Source: Meridianimarinicoccus sp. MJW13
Lineage (GTDB): Bacteria; Pseudomonadota; Alphaproteobacteria; Rhodobacterales; Rhodobacteraceae
Direction of reading: 5' to 3'
DNA length: 64,000 nucleotides
NCBI RefSeq assembly: GCF_014901205.1
Contig: NZ_JACNMU010000001.1
Coordinates: forward strand, 186,001-250,000
Shown here one piece after another: positions 47,885-56,280 of this stretch (positions are counted from its first letter, which is position 1; each line of letters begins with the position of its first letter). Under the pieces are notes generated by a model, which had not been told where the DNA came from, made no database searches, and saw nothing but the letters and a program-made list of their open reading frames with translations. A program made the position numbers and the translations under genes.

Positions 47885-50800
47885 ATGACTGAGTTCAAGA
47901 AGCTACTGATCGCCAACCGAGGCGAGATTGCCATTCGCGTGATGCGCGCAGCCAACGAGATGGGCAAGCGAACCGTCGCCGTCTACGCGGAAGAGGACAA
48001 GCTTTCGCTGCACCGCTTCAAGGCCGACGAGGCCTACAAGATCGGTGACGGCATGGGACCGGTCGCGGCCTATCTGAGCATCGACGAGATCATCCGCGTG
48101 GCCAAGGCCTGTGGGGCTGACGCGATCCATCCCGGCTATGGCCTGCTGTCGGAAAACCCCGACTTCGTGGAAGCCTGCGCCAACAATGGCATCGCTTTCA
48201 TCGGCCCAAAGGCCGAAACCATGCGCGCCCTTGGCGACAAGGCCAGCGCCCGCAAGGTCGCCATCGAAGCCGGCGTGCCGGTCATCCCCGCCACCGAGGT
48301 TCTGGGCGACGACATGGACGCGATCCGCGCCGAGGCTGAAGCGGTGGGCTATCCGCTGATGCTGAAAGCCTCCTGGGGCGGCGGCGGTCGCGGCATGCGG
48401 CCGATCCTTGGCCCCGATGAACTGGAAGAGAAGGTTCTGGAAGGTCGCCGCGAGGCCGAAGCGGCCTTCGGCAACGGCGAGGGCTATCTGGAAAAGATGA
48501 TCACCCGCGCCCGCCACGTCGAAGTGCAGATCCTGGGCGACAAATACGGCGAGATCTACCACCTGTTCGAGCGCGACTGCTCGGTCCAACGCCGCAACCA
48601 GAAGGTGGTCGAACGTGCGCCCGCGCCCTATCTGACCGACGCCCAACGCACCGAGATCTGCGAATTGGGCCGCAAGATCTGCGCGCACGTCGGGTACCAA
48701 TGTGCCGGCACCGTCGAATTCCTGATGGATATGGAATCCGGCAATTTCTACTTCATCGAGGTCAACCCGCGCGTTCAGGTCGAACACACCGTGACCGAAG
48801 AGGTCACCGGCATCGACATCGTGCGCGCCCAGATCCTGATCACCGAGGGCAAGACGCTGGCCGAGGCCACCGGGGCCGCGAAGCAGGACGACATCACCCT
48901 GTCGGGCCACGCCCTGCAATGCCGGGTCACCACCGAGGATCCGCAGAACAACTTCATTCCCGACTACGGCCGCATCCAGACCTATCGCTCGGCCACCGGC
49001 ATGGGCATCCGTCTGGATGGCGGCACCGCCTATTCGGGCGCGGTCATCACCCGCTATTATGACAGCCTTCTGACCAAGGTCACGGCCTGGGCGCAGTCGC
49101 CCGAAGCTGCCATCGCCCGCATGGACCGCGCCCTGCGCGAATTCCGCATCCGCGGCGTCAGCACCAACATCGCCTTCGTCGAGAACCTGCTGAAGCACCC
49201 GACCTTTCTGTCGAACGAATACACCACCAAGTTCATCGACGAGACGCCGGACCTGTTCGACTTCTCGCCGCGCCAGGACCGGGCCACCAAGATCCTGACC
49301 TATATCGCCGATATCACGGTGAACGGGCATCCCGAGACCACGGGCCGCGCCAGACCCGCCGATGTGCGTATTCCCAAACCGCCGCTGGCCATTGCCGCAG
49401 GGGCCGAGGGCACCAAGCAGATCCTGGATGCCCATGGGCCGCAAGCGGTGGCCGACTGGATGGCCGCGCAGCCGCAACTGCTGCTGACCGATACCACCAT
49501 GCGCGACGGTCACCAGTCGCTGCTGGCGACGCGCATGCGCTCCATCGACATGATCCGCGTGGCGCCGGCCTATTCGGCCAACCTGCCGCAACTGTTCTCG
49601 GTGGAATGCTGGGGCGGGGCGACCTTCGACGTGGCCTATCGCTTCTTGCAGGAATGCCCCTGGCAGCGCCTGCGCGATCTGCGCAAGGCCATGCCCAACC
49701 TCCTGACGCAGATGCTGCTGCGCGGCGCCAACGGGGTGGGCTACACCACCTATCCCGACAACGTGGTGAAATTCTTCGTCAAGCAGGCTGCCGAAACCGG
49801 CGTCGATGTCTTCCGCGTGTTCGACAGCCTGAACTGGGTCGAGAACATGCGCCTGGCGATGGATGCGGTGCTGGAAAACAACAAGGTCTGCGAAGGCACC
49901 ATCTGTTACACCGGCGATATCCTGAACCCGGACCGCGCCAAGTACGACCTGAAGTACTATGTCGCCATGGGCAAGGAGTTGCGCGATGCAGGCTCCCACG
50001 TGCTGGGCCTGAAGGACATGGCCGGCCTGCTGAAGCCTGCCGCCGCGAAGGTCCTGATCAAGGCGCTGAAGGAAGAGGTCGGCCTGCCGATCCACTTCCA
50101 CACCCATGACACCAGCGGCATTGCCGGGGCCACCATTCTGGCGGCGGCCGATGCGGGCGTCGATGCCGTCGATGCGGCCATGGATGCCTTCTCGGGTGGC
50201 ACCTCGCAGGCCTGCCTCGGCTCGGTGGTCGAGGCCCTGCGCAACACCGACCGCGACACCGGGCTGGATATCGGCGCGATCCGGGCGATCAGCGAATACT
50301 GGGAACAGGTGCGCGCGCAATACGTGGCCTTCGAATCCGGCCTCGCGGCGCCGGCGTCTGAAGTCTACCTGCACGAGATGCCCGGCGGTCAGTTCACCAA
50401 CCTCAAGGCGCAGGCGCGCAGCATGGGGCTGGAAGAACGCTGGCACGAGGTCGCGCAAATGTATGCCGAGGTGAACCAGATGTTCGGTGACATCGTGAAG
50501 GTGACGCCGTCGTCGAAAGTGGTCGGCGACATGGCGCTGATGATGGTCAGCCAGAACCTGACCCGCAAGCATGTCGAGGATCCGGGGCAAGAGGTCTCTT
50601 TCCCCGACTCGGTGGTCGACATGATGAAGGGCAACCTTGGCCAACCGCCGGGCGGCTGGCCCAAGGCCCTGCAATCCAAGGTCCTGCGCGGCGAAACCCC
50701 GATGACCGACCGCCCCGGCGCCCATGCCGCGCCAGTCGACCTGGAGGCCCGCCGCGCCGAACTGGAAGCCGAACTTGGCGGTCCGCTGGACGACGAGGAT

Positions 50801-51319
50801 CTCAACGGCGCGCTGATGTATCCCAAGGTCTTTGCGGATTACACCAAGCGGCACGAGCTTTACGGTCCGGTCCGCACCCTTCCGACGCCGGTCTTCTTTT
50901 ATGGCATGGAGCCGGGGGAAGAGATCTCGTCCGAGATCGATCCCGGCAAGACGCTGGAAATCCGCATGCAGGCGGCCGGCGAGACCAACGAGGAAGGCGA
51001 GGTCAAGGTCTTCTTTGAACTCAACGGACAGCCGCGCGTGATCCGCGTGCCCGACCGCCACGCCAAGGCCAGCCGCAAGGCGACGCCGAAAGCGGACGAA
51101 AGCAACCCGAATCACGTGGGCGCGCCGATGCCCGGCGTCGTCGCCTCGGTTGCCGTGCAGCCCGGTGTTGCCGTCAAGAAAGGCGATCTGCTGCTGACCA
51201 TCGAGGCCATGAAGATGGAAACCGGCCTGGCCGCCGACCGCGACGGCACCGTCAAGGCGGTTCACGTCCAGCCCGGCGCGCAGATCGACGCCAAGGATCT
51301 TCTGGTCGAACTGGAATAA
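47885..51319 (+). CDS. pyc: Pyruvate carboxylase
   Basis: A 1144-residue single-chain biotin enzyme that makes oxaloacetate from pyruvate, bicarbonate and ATP in the cytoplasm. Biotin carboxylase domain about 1-460 (KLLIANRGEIAIRVMRAA; KASWGGGGRGM; EVNPRVQVEHTVTE). Carboxyltransferase domain about 530-1010 (LTDTTMRDGHQSLLATRMR; GLKDMAGLL with the carboxylated-Lys region; HTHDTSGIAGA). C-terminal biotin carrier with AMKMET, biotinyl Lys near residue 1110. The ATG at 47885 (MTEFKKLL) is chosen over one 66 bases upstream by homology. A strong terminator follows. Confidence 0.97.
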   Translation: MTEFKKLLIANRGEIAIRVMRAANEMGKRTVAVYAEEDKLSLHRFKADEAYKIGDGMGPVAAYLSIDEIIRVAKACGADAIHPGYGLLSENPDFVEACANNGIAFIGPKAETMRALGDKASARKVAIEAGVPVIPATEVLGDDMDAIRAEAEAVGYPLMLKASWGGGGRGMRPILGPDELEEKVLEGRREAEAAFGNGEGYLEKMITRARHVEVQILGDKYGEIYHLFERDCSVQRRNQKVVERAPAPYLTDAQRTEICELGRKICAHVGYQCAGTVEFLMDMESGNFYFIEVNPRVQVEHTVTEEVTGIDIVRAQILITEGKTLAEATGAAKQDDITLSGHALQCRVTTEDPQNNFIPDYGRIQTYRSATGMGIRLDGGTAYSGAVITRYYDSLLTKVTAWAQSPEAAIARMDRALREFRIRGVSTNIAFVENLLKHPTFLSNEYTTKFIDETPDLFDFSPRQDRATKILTYIADITVNGHPETTGRARPADVRIPKPPLAIAAGAEGTKQILDAHGPQAVADWMAAQPQLLLTDTTMRDGHQSLLATRMRSIDMIRVAPAYSANLPQLFSVECWGGATFDVAYRFLQECPWQRLRDLRKAMPNLLTQMLLRGANGVGYTTYPDNVVKFFVKQAAETGVDVFRVFDSLNWVENMRLAMDAVLENNKVCEGTICYTGDILNPDRAKYDLKYYVAMGKELRDAGSHVLGLKDMAGLLKPAAAKVLIKALKEEVGLPIHFHTHDTSGIAGATILAAADAGVDAVDAAMDAFSGGTSQACLGSVVEALRNTDRDTGLDIGAIRAISEYWEQVRAQYVAFESGLAAPASEVYLHEMPGGQFTNLKAQARSMGLEERWHEVAQMYAEVNQMFGDIVKVTPSSKVVGDMALMMVSQNLTRKHVEDPGQEVSFPDSVVDMMKGNLGQPPGGWPKALQSKVLRGETPMTDRPGAHAAPVDLEARRAELEAELGGPLDDEDLNGALMYPKVFADYTKRHELYGPVRTLPTPVFFYGMEPGEEISSEIDPGKTLEIRMQAAGETNEEGEVKVFFELNGQPRVIRVPDRHAKASRKATPKADESNPNHVGAPMPGVVASVAVQPGVAVKKGDLLLTIEAMKMETGLAADRDGTVKAVHVQPGAQIDAKDLLVELE

Positions 51320-51353
51320 GCGCGGGCGGCCCTGCCCGCCACCGCCCATAGCA

Positions 51354-51384
51354 CGCCCCGCCGATGCCGTCGGCGGGGCGTTTT
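51354..51384 (+). terminator. Intrinsic terminator after pyc
   Basis: A perfect eleven-base-pair stem (CGCCCCGCCGA / TCGGCGGGGCG) with a five-base loop is followed by TTTTCG. It lies 34 bases after the pyc stop and directly before the end of the convergent reductase gene. Confidence 0.85.
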
Positions 51385-51386
51385 CG

Positions 51387-52313
51387 TCAGGGGGCTGCGG
51401 GAGCCCCTTGGGCAAAGGGCAACAACGCGGCCTGCATGAAGCTGTGGGTCGGGGTGCTGATCCCGTGTTTCAGCCCCAGCCGCACGATCTCGCCGGACAG
51501 ATACTCCAGTTCCAGCGGCTTGCCCCGGTTCAGGTCATCCAGCATCGAGGCATGGCTGTGCCGCGGGAGCCCCTCCATCAGGCGGGCAAACTGAACTTCA
51601 GCCACATCCGCATCCAGATTGATCCCGGCCGCCTTGCCCACCGCCGCCGCTTCCTCGACCCCGGCCCGCAGCAAGGCTAGGGTTTCCGGGCAGTCGCGCA
51701 GCGGCCCGATATCCAGCCGCGTCAGGGTAGTGATGGCGGAAAAGACGCTTTGAAAGATCATCTTCTCCCACAGCATCTTGTCGGTGTCCTCGACACGCTC
51801 TGTCGCCACGCCCGTTGCGGCAAGTGCCGCGATCAGCCTGTCACACAGATCGGATGGCCCACCATCGCGCACGCCGGCGCGCACAAGGCTGTTGTCCGAT
51901 GAATGCAGGATGACGCCCGGTGTCTTGATGCTGGCGGGCATGAAGACCGAACCGGAAATGACCCGTTCGGCCCCGATCACCCGTCCCAGCCGTTCAGGCG
52001 CCGACACCCCGTTCTGCACCGTCACCACGGCGCTGTCGTCATTCAGGAACGGCTTGACCTGCGCGCCCGCGTCTTCCACGTCGCGGTTCTTGACCATCAG
52101 CAGAACGATGTCCGGATTGCCTTCGGGCCGATCGGTTGCGTGGAAATCTGTCACATGCAGATCGCCCAACGGGCTTTCCACCCGCAGACCGGCGCGCTGC
52201 ATCGCGTCCAGATGCGCGCCGCGCGCCACCAGCGTGACCTCATGCCCGTCTCGGGCCAGCCGCGCGCCGTAGAATCCCCCCAGCGCCCCTGCCCCCATGA
52301 CCAGTATTTTCAT
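51387..52313 (-). CDS. panE: 2-dehydropantoate 2-reductase (ketopantoate reductase)
   Basis: A 308-residue NADPH-dependent reductase, ApbA/PanE family, which makes pantoate for coenzyme A synthesis. The nucleotide-binding motif is MGAGALGGFYGARLARDGHEV at the N-terminus, followed by VKNRDVEDA and VVTVQNGVSAPERL. The C-terminal domain has WEKMIFQSVFSAITTLTRL with the conserved catalytic-type Lys and DDLNRGKPLELEYLSGEIV with the substrate Glu. The ATG at 52313 starts the Rossmann fold; a longer TTG start has no support. Several paralogues with other 2-oxoacid substrates exist in this family, so the exact substrate is likely but not certain. Confidence 0.87.
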   Translation of the reverse strand: MKILVMGAGALGGFYGARLARDGHEVTLVARGAHLDAMQRAGLRVESPLGDLHVTDFHATDRPEGNPDIVLLMVKNRDVEDAGAQVKPFLNDDSAVVTVQNGVSAPERLGRVIGAERVISGSVFMPASIKTPGVILHSSDNSLVRAGVRDGGPSDLCDRLIAALAATGVATERVEDTDKMLWEKMIFQSVFSAITTLTRLDIGPLRDCPETLALLRAGVEEAAAVGKAAGINLDADVAEVQFARLMEGLPRHSHASMLDDLNRGKPLELEYLSGEIVRLGLKHGISTPTHSFMQAALLPFAQGAPAAP

Positions 52314-52403
52314 CGCATCCTCTTTCGTTCCCTGCCCGTATGGCCGCATCAAGGCATGACCTGCACTCTAGTGGCAATCCCGCACGAGGGGCCATTTTTT
52401 CCC

Positions 52404-52432
52404 TTGCAGCGTCCCGAACGTGGCGCTAGACA
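52404..52432 (+). promoter_or_regulatory. Probable promoter of the tRNA-Gly pair
   Basis: TTGCAG and TAGACA lie 17 bases apart; transcription would begin near 52439, about 12 bases before the first tRNA, which is a normal distance for tRNA genes. Confidence 0.5.
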
Positions 52433-52450
52433 ACGCGCACTCTCAAGGAT

Positions 52451-52525
52451 GCGGGCGTAGCTCAGGGGTAGAGCATAACCTTGCCAAGGTTAGGGTCGTG
52501 AGTTCGAATCTCATCGCCCGCTCCA
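52451..52525 (+). tRNA. tRNA-Gly (anticodon GCC), first copy
   Basis: A 75-base cloverleaf with an encoded CCA end. The acceptor stem GCGGGCG/CGCCCGC is perfect, the D-arm is GCTC-AGGGGTA-GAGC, the anticodon stem-loop is ACCTTGCCAAGGT with anticodon GCC, and the T-arm has GTTCGAATC. It reads GGC and GGU glycine codons. A second identical gene follows 22 bases later. Confidence 0.97.
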
Positions 52526-52547
52526 AGAGAGAGACAGGTTTCCGGAT

Positions 52548-52622
52548 GCGGGCGTAGCTCAGGGGTAGAGCATAACCTTGCCAAGGTTAGGGTCGTGAGT
52601 TCGAATCTCATCGCCCGCTCCA
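52548..52622 (+). tRNA. tRNA-Gly (anticodon GCC), second copy
   Basis: Identical over 75 bases to the copy at 52451, including the encoded CCA, and preceded by the same GGAT. The pair is a recent tandem duplication probably expressed from one promoter. Glycine GGC is very frequent in this GC-rich genome, which makes extra gene dosage useful. Confidence 0.97.
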
Positions 52623-52758
52623 GGAAAACCACTCCCAGCCTTTCAAACCGCCGCCCCTTCGGACCACCGCTGCAAAGCTATTGCGCCCGGTCCGCTGCAA
52701 GGCCTTCTCATCCCGTGCCAAGCCTCCTAAAAGGCAGGTGAAACGGATGGAGACCCGC

Positions 52759-53346
52759 ATGCGCAAGGCCAGCATCACCCGCAAGACCGCCGAAACCAGC
52801 ATCACTGTCGAGATCGATCTCGACGGCAGCGGCAGCTATGACAACCAGACCGGTGTCGGCTTCTTCGATCACATGCTGGACCAGCTTGCCCGCCACGCGC
52901 TGATCGACATGACGATTCGGGCCGAGGGCGATCTGCACATCGACGATCACCACACCGTGGAAGATACCGGCATCACCCTGGGCCAGGCGCTGAGCGCGGC
53001 ACTGGGCGACAAGCGCGGCATCACCCGGTATGGCGCCTGCCTGCTGCCGATGGATGACGCATTGGTGCGTGCGGCCTTGGATCTGTCGGGGCGGCCGTTC
53101 CTGGTGTGGAATGTCGACATGCCGACCCAGAAGATCGGCAGTTTCGACACCGAACTGGTGCGCGAGTTCTTCCAGGCGTTCTCGACCCACGGCGGCATTA
53201 CCCTGCATGTGGACGCGCTGCACGGGGTGAACAGCCACCACATTGCCGAAGCCGCTTTCAAGGCCGTGGCCCGCGCCCTGCGCGATGCGCTGGAAACCGA
53301 TCCGCGCAAGGCCGGTGACGTGCCGTCCACCAAGGGAACCCTGTAA
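52759..53346 (+). CDS. hisB: Imidazoleglycerol-phosphate dehydratase
   Basis: A 195-residue monofunctional manganese enzyme for the sixth step of histidine synthesis. The metal-binding motifs are [25 protein letters not shown] and [14 protein letters not shown]. The ATG at 52759 ([13 protein letters not shown]) has GGAG six bases upstream and gives the typical length; an ATG four codons earlier is possible. It is followed by hisH after four bases. It lies just downstream of the two tRNA-Gly genes. Confidence 0.95.
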   Translation: MRKASITRKTAETSITVEIDLDGSGSYDNQTGVGFFDHMLDQLARHALIDMTIRAEGDLHIDDHHTVEDTGITLGQALSAALGDKRGITRYGACLLPMDDALVRAALDLSGRPFLVWNVDMPTQKIGSFDTELVREFFQAFSTHGGITLHVDALHGVNSHHIAEAAFKAVARALRDALETDPRKAGDVPSTKGTL

Positions 53347-53350
53347 GCCG

Positions 53351-53989
53351 ATGACCACGGTTCTGATCGACTATGAATCCGGCAACCTGCATTCTGCCGA
53401 GAAGGCCTTCCAGCGCATGGCGCGCAATGCAGGCACCGGCGAGGTCATCGTCTCGGCCCTCCCCGAGGATGTCGCCCGCGCCGACCGCGTGGTGCTGCCC
53501 GGCGACGGGGCTTTCCCGGCCTGCCTGCGCGGCCTGAAAGCCTGCGACGGGCTGTTCGAGGCGCTGGACGAGGCCGTGCGCCACCGCGCCGTGCCCTTCA
53601 TGGGCATCTGCATCGGCATGCAGATGCTGGCCACCACCGGCCATGAGTACGAGCAAACCCCCGGTTTCGACTGGATCGGCGGCGACGTGGAACGGATCGT
53701 GCTCTCGGACCCCACCCTGAAGGTGCCGCACATGGGCTGGAACGACCTGGTCATCGACCATCCTCACCCGGTGCTGGAGGGCGTCGCCACCGGCGATCAC
53801 GCCTATTTCGTGCATTCCTTCCAGTTCCACGTCTCGGACCCGGCCAGCCGTCTGGCCTATGTGGACTACGGCGGCGAGGTGACGGCCATGGTCGCGCGCG
53901 ACAACATGGTCGGCCTTCAGTTCCACCCGGAAAAAAGCCAGGCGGCGGGCCTGCGGATGATTGGCAATTTCCTGGGCTGGGCGCCCTGA
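53351..53989 (+). CDS. hisH: Imidazole glycerol phosphate synthase, glutaminase subunit HisH
   Basis: A 212-residue class I glutamine amidotransferase. It releases ammonia from glutamine for HisF. The catalytic triad is seen: Cys in MGICIGMQML, and His and Glu in LQFHPEKSQ. The N-terminus MTTVLIDYESGNLHSAEKAF is typical. Its partner hisF, usually close by, is absent from this window; the next genes are a VPLPA-sorted protein and a DUF2147-like protein. Confidence 0.95.
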   Translation: MTTVLIDYESGNLHSAEKAFQRMARNAGTGEVIVSALPEDVARADRVVLPGDGAFPACLRGLKACDGLFEALDEAVRHRAVPFMGICIGMQMLATTGHEYEQTPGFDWIGGDVERIVLSDPTLKVPHMGWNDLVIDHPHPVLEGVATGDHAYFVHSFQFHVSDPASRLAYVDYGGEVTAMVARDNMVGLQFHPEKSQAAGLRMIGNFLGWAP

Positions 53990-54374
53990 GTTTCCACCCG
54001 GCCCGCGCGTGGTTGGGCCCCGTGTAGCCGACCCTGCAGATGCAGAGCGCCGCCCGCTTTTTCGGTGCTTGCGGGGTTGCAGCCCCAAGCGGACGCCCAG
54101 AGTTTACTGCAGGGTTAACGCACCATCGGGGCCCTGACCCGTGCTGGAACAGTCGCGCCGTGCGGGTCCAAGCACATGATGTTTCACCTGAATTTTTTAG
54201 GGCTGGGAAGCGGACGCAAGGCACACCGGGATAATCGCAGGATGGTTGCCGCCCCCGGTGCCGTCCGGCTTTAACCATCCCCCCCAACTCCGTTGGATTT
54301 GAGACAATTCCTTCCGCATCCTTGGATCATGACGCGCCAGATGCTGCGCGGAAGTTGTTTCAAGGAGTTGAAAA
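53990..54374 (+). other. Intergenic region upstream of the VPLPA protein gene
   Basis: These 385 bases contain no gene I can support. The end nearest the next gene holds an AAGGAG ribosome-binding site (54362-54367), and an A/T-richer spot (AATTTTTTAG near 54190) could be part of a promoter. No convincing promoter, repeat or hairpin with a T-tail was found. Confidence 0.4.
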
Positions 54375-54893
54375 GTGAACCTGAAATCCATTGCCCTGGC
54401 CGCCGTCGTCGCCCTGACGCCCGCCGCCACGCTTGCCGCCACGATCTCGCCCAGTTCCAACATCAGCGATGGCGGCAACTATGACATCGCCAACGGGCCG
54501 TTCTTCTGGGATGCCACTTTTTCCCGGGGCGACAGCGCCGGTTCGGCCTCTTTCACCTTCACCAATTCCACGCTGGGCCGGTTCACGGCAGGCGTCGCGC
54601 AAGGCACCGTTCTGCAGTTTTCCGGCACCTTCGACGGTGTGACCATCAGCTGGGCCAATGGCCAGTCCCAGACGGTCGCCCAGGGCCAGAATGCCATCAT
54701 CAACGTGCGCTCCCGGCTGGCCTCCGGTGGCGCGGACACGCTGACGGTCGCATGGGGTGCGGTGCGCGGGGATATGGCCAACATCGATCTCGACATCGCG
54801 GCAGTTCCCCTGCCCGCCGGTGCGCTTCTGCTGGGCACCGCGCTGATCGGCATGACCGGGCTACGCCGCGCACGCCGCCCGGGCAGCGCGTGA
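54375..54893 (+). CDS. Secreted protein with VPLPA-type C-terminal sorting signal
   Basis: A 172-residue protein. The N-terminus is a signal peptide (NLKSIALAAVVALTPAATLA). The middle is a Gly/Ser/Thr-rich beta-sheet-like domain. The C-terminus is VPLPAGALLLGTALIGMTGL followed by RRARR: motif, hydrophobic helix and basic tail. This is the PEP-CTERM-like VPLPA signal of Rhodobacterales, expected to be cut and processed by an exosortase. The GTG at 54375 is chosen because AAGGAG sits seven bases before it. No exosortase gene is in the window. Its place between hisH and hisA is unusual. Confidence 0.85.
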   Translation: MNLKSIALAAVVALTPAATLAATISPSSNISDGGNYDIANGPFFWDATFSRGDSAGSASFTFTNSTLGRFTAGVAQGTVLQFSGTFDGVTISWANGQSQTVAQGQNAIINVRSRLASGGADTLTVAWGAVRGDMANIDLDIAAVPLPAGALLLGTALIGMTGLRRARRPGSA

Positions 54894-54905
54894 CCCAAAC
54901 CGGCC

Positions 54906-54932
54906 CGCGCCGTTGCTGTCCGGCACGGCGCG
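54906..54932. terminator. Hairpin between two convergent genes
   Basis: CGCGCCGT pairs with ACGGCGCG (eight pairs) around an eleven-base loop between the ends of the VPLPA gene and the DUF2147-like gene. No T-run; likely bidirectional. Confidence 0.45.
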
Positions 54933-54948
54933 AGCACGGCCGACGCGG

Positions 54949-55335
54949 TTACTGCACGCGGGTCCAGACCTGCGTGCGGCAGATTCCGATGACGCAACCT
55001 GAAACCTTCAGCGTGTTGCCCTCCAGCGCCATTTTGGAAGCATAGGTCTTGTCGCGATCCGGCGCCCAGATCTTGCCCTTGCCATAGCTTCCGCCCCCAT
55101 GCGCGACCATGTCCCAGACCATGCGCTTGCCAACTGCCGCGCTGCTGCGCGGACCACCGCCAGCATCGAAAGCCTGCACCAGCACACCGCAGACCTTACC
55201 TTCGCAGGGTGACAATTCGACATAGCCATAGGCACCGTCGTCGCCCGGCTGGGTCTTCCAGGTGCCAAGCACGGGATCCGCAAAGGCGGCCGTCGCCATC
55301 GCGGCCAGTGTGGCCGCCAGAACCAAGGTTTTCAT
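54949..55335 (-). CDS. DUF2147-like periplasmic protein
   Basis: A 128-residue protein with a signal peptide (KTLVLAATLAAMATAAFA) and a mature domain with the DUF2147 layout: DPVLGTWKTQPGDDGAYGYV, CEGKVCGVLVQAFD, then KIWAPDRDKTYASKMAL and two late Cys (SGCVIGICRTQVW). The domain is a small beta-barrel of unknown function. I take the second Met (55335) since GGAGG lies at a proper distance from it; the first Met at 55341 is too close to the same site. It lies on the opposite strand between hisH and hisA. Confidence 0.8.
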   Translation of the reverse strand: MKTLVLAATLAAMATAAFADPVLGTWKTQPGDDGAYGYVELSPCEGKVCGVLVQAFDAGGGPRSSAAVGKRMVWDMVAHGGGSYGKGKIWAPDRDKTYASKMALEGNTLKVSGCVIGICRTQVWTRVQ

Positions 55336-55475
55336 TTTCATCTCCTCCCAGGATCGAAGGCTCAGGTGACGTGCAGGTCAGCCTTGTGGCAAGTGATACG
55401 TTGCGTCGCGCGCCCCTTGGCTTTGCCGCCCCCGCGTGACAGACAGCGCGCAAGTTCTGCCAAGGAAGGTGCCCC

Positions 55476-56201
55476 ATGATCCTGTACCCCGCCATCGACC
55501 TGAAAGACGGCCACTGCGTTCGCCTGCTGAAAGGTGACATGACCAAGGCCACGGTGTTCAGCGACAGCCCGGCCCGACAGGCCCGCGCCTTTCAGGATGC
55601 CGGCTGCGAGTGGATCCATCTGGTCGATCTGAATGGCGCTTTCAAGGGCCAGCCGGTCAATGCCGCGGCGGTCGAGGCGATCCTGTCCGAGATCTCGGTC
55701 CCGGCACAACTGGGCGGTGGTATCCGCGACATGGCCACCATCGAGATGTGGCTGACCAAGGGAATCTCGCGGGTGATCCTGGGCACCGTGGCGGTCGAGG
55801 ATCCCGACCTTGTGCGCGCGGCGGCGGCAGCCTTTCCCGGACAGGTGGCTGTTGGTCTGGATGCGCGCAACGGCTTCGTGGCGACGCGCGGCTGGGCGGA
55901 AGAAACCGAGATCCAGGTCACCGATCTGGCGCGCAAGTTCGAAGACGCCGGCATTGCCGCCATCATCTACACCGACATCAACCGCGACGGCGCCATGCAG
56001 GGGCCCAACACAGACGCCACAGCAGCCCTGGCGCGCGCCACCACGATCCCGGTGATCGCCTCGGGCGGGGTGTCATCAATGCAGGATCTGATCGACTTGC
56101 GCGATTGCGGCACACCGCTGAACGGGGCAATCTCGGGCCGCGCACTGTATGACGGGGCGCTGGATCTGGGCGAAGCCCTTGCGCTTCTCAAGGCCACCTG
56201 A
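55476..56201 (+). CDS. hisA: Phosphoribosylformimino-5-aminoimidazole carboxamide ribotide isomerase
   Basis: A 241-residue TIM-barrel isomerase for the fourth step of histidine synthesis. [20 protein letters not shown] carries the first catalytic Asp; [16 protein letters not shown] and [15 protein letters not shown] carry the phosphate site and second Asp. The start has AAGGAAGG upstream. A hairpin plus a dispersed repeat follows the stop. hisF, which normally comes next, is missing, and the convergent neighbour is ychF. Confidence 0.95.
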   Translation: MILYPAIDLKDGHCVRLLKGDMTKATVFSDSPARQARAFQDAGCEWIHLVDLNGAFKGQPVNAAAVEAILSEISVPAQLGGGIRDMATIEMWLTKGISRVILGTVAVEDPDLVRAAAAAFPGQVAVGLDARNGFVATRGWAEETEIQVTDLARKFEDAGIAAIIYTDINRDGAMQGPNTDATAALARATTIPVIASGGVSSMQDLIDLRDCGTPLNGAISGRALYDGALDLGEALALLKAT

Positions 56202-56207
56202 TGGCGG

Positions 56208-56254
56208 CAGGCACCGCTGCGCGGTGCCTGTTTGAGTATTTGGACCAAGAAGAA
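56208..56254 (+). repeat. Hairpin plus GAGTATTTG/CCAAGAAGAA repeat after hisA
   Basis: A perfect ten-base-pair stem CAGGCACCGC/GCGGTGCCTG with loop TGC (56208-56230) begins six bases after hisA and is followed by TTT and then the dispersed motif GAGTATTTG-GA-CCAAGAAGAA (56234-56254). The hairpin is a good terminator stem; the conserved motif takes the place of a T-run. It has the same layout as the copy downstream of murD. Confidence 0.75.
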
Positions 56255-56280
56255 ATCGGCGATTTCAGCTTTGGTCGGCG

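Noticed and set aside
47903-51415. A 1170-codon open frame on the minus strand
   Set aside because: It is antisense to pyruvate carboxylase along its length; its protein is low-complexity Gly/His/Arg/Val-rich, the usual mirror of a GC-rich gene.
52451-52622. The tRNA pair as an attachment site for an integrated element
   Set aside because: The second copy is a full identical tRNA, not a 3' fragment, and there is no integrase gene nearby.
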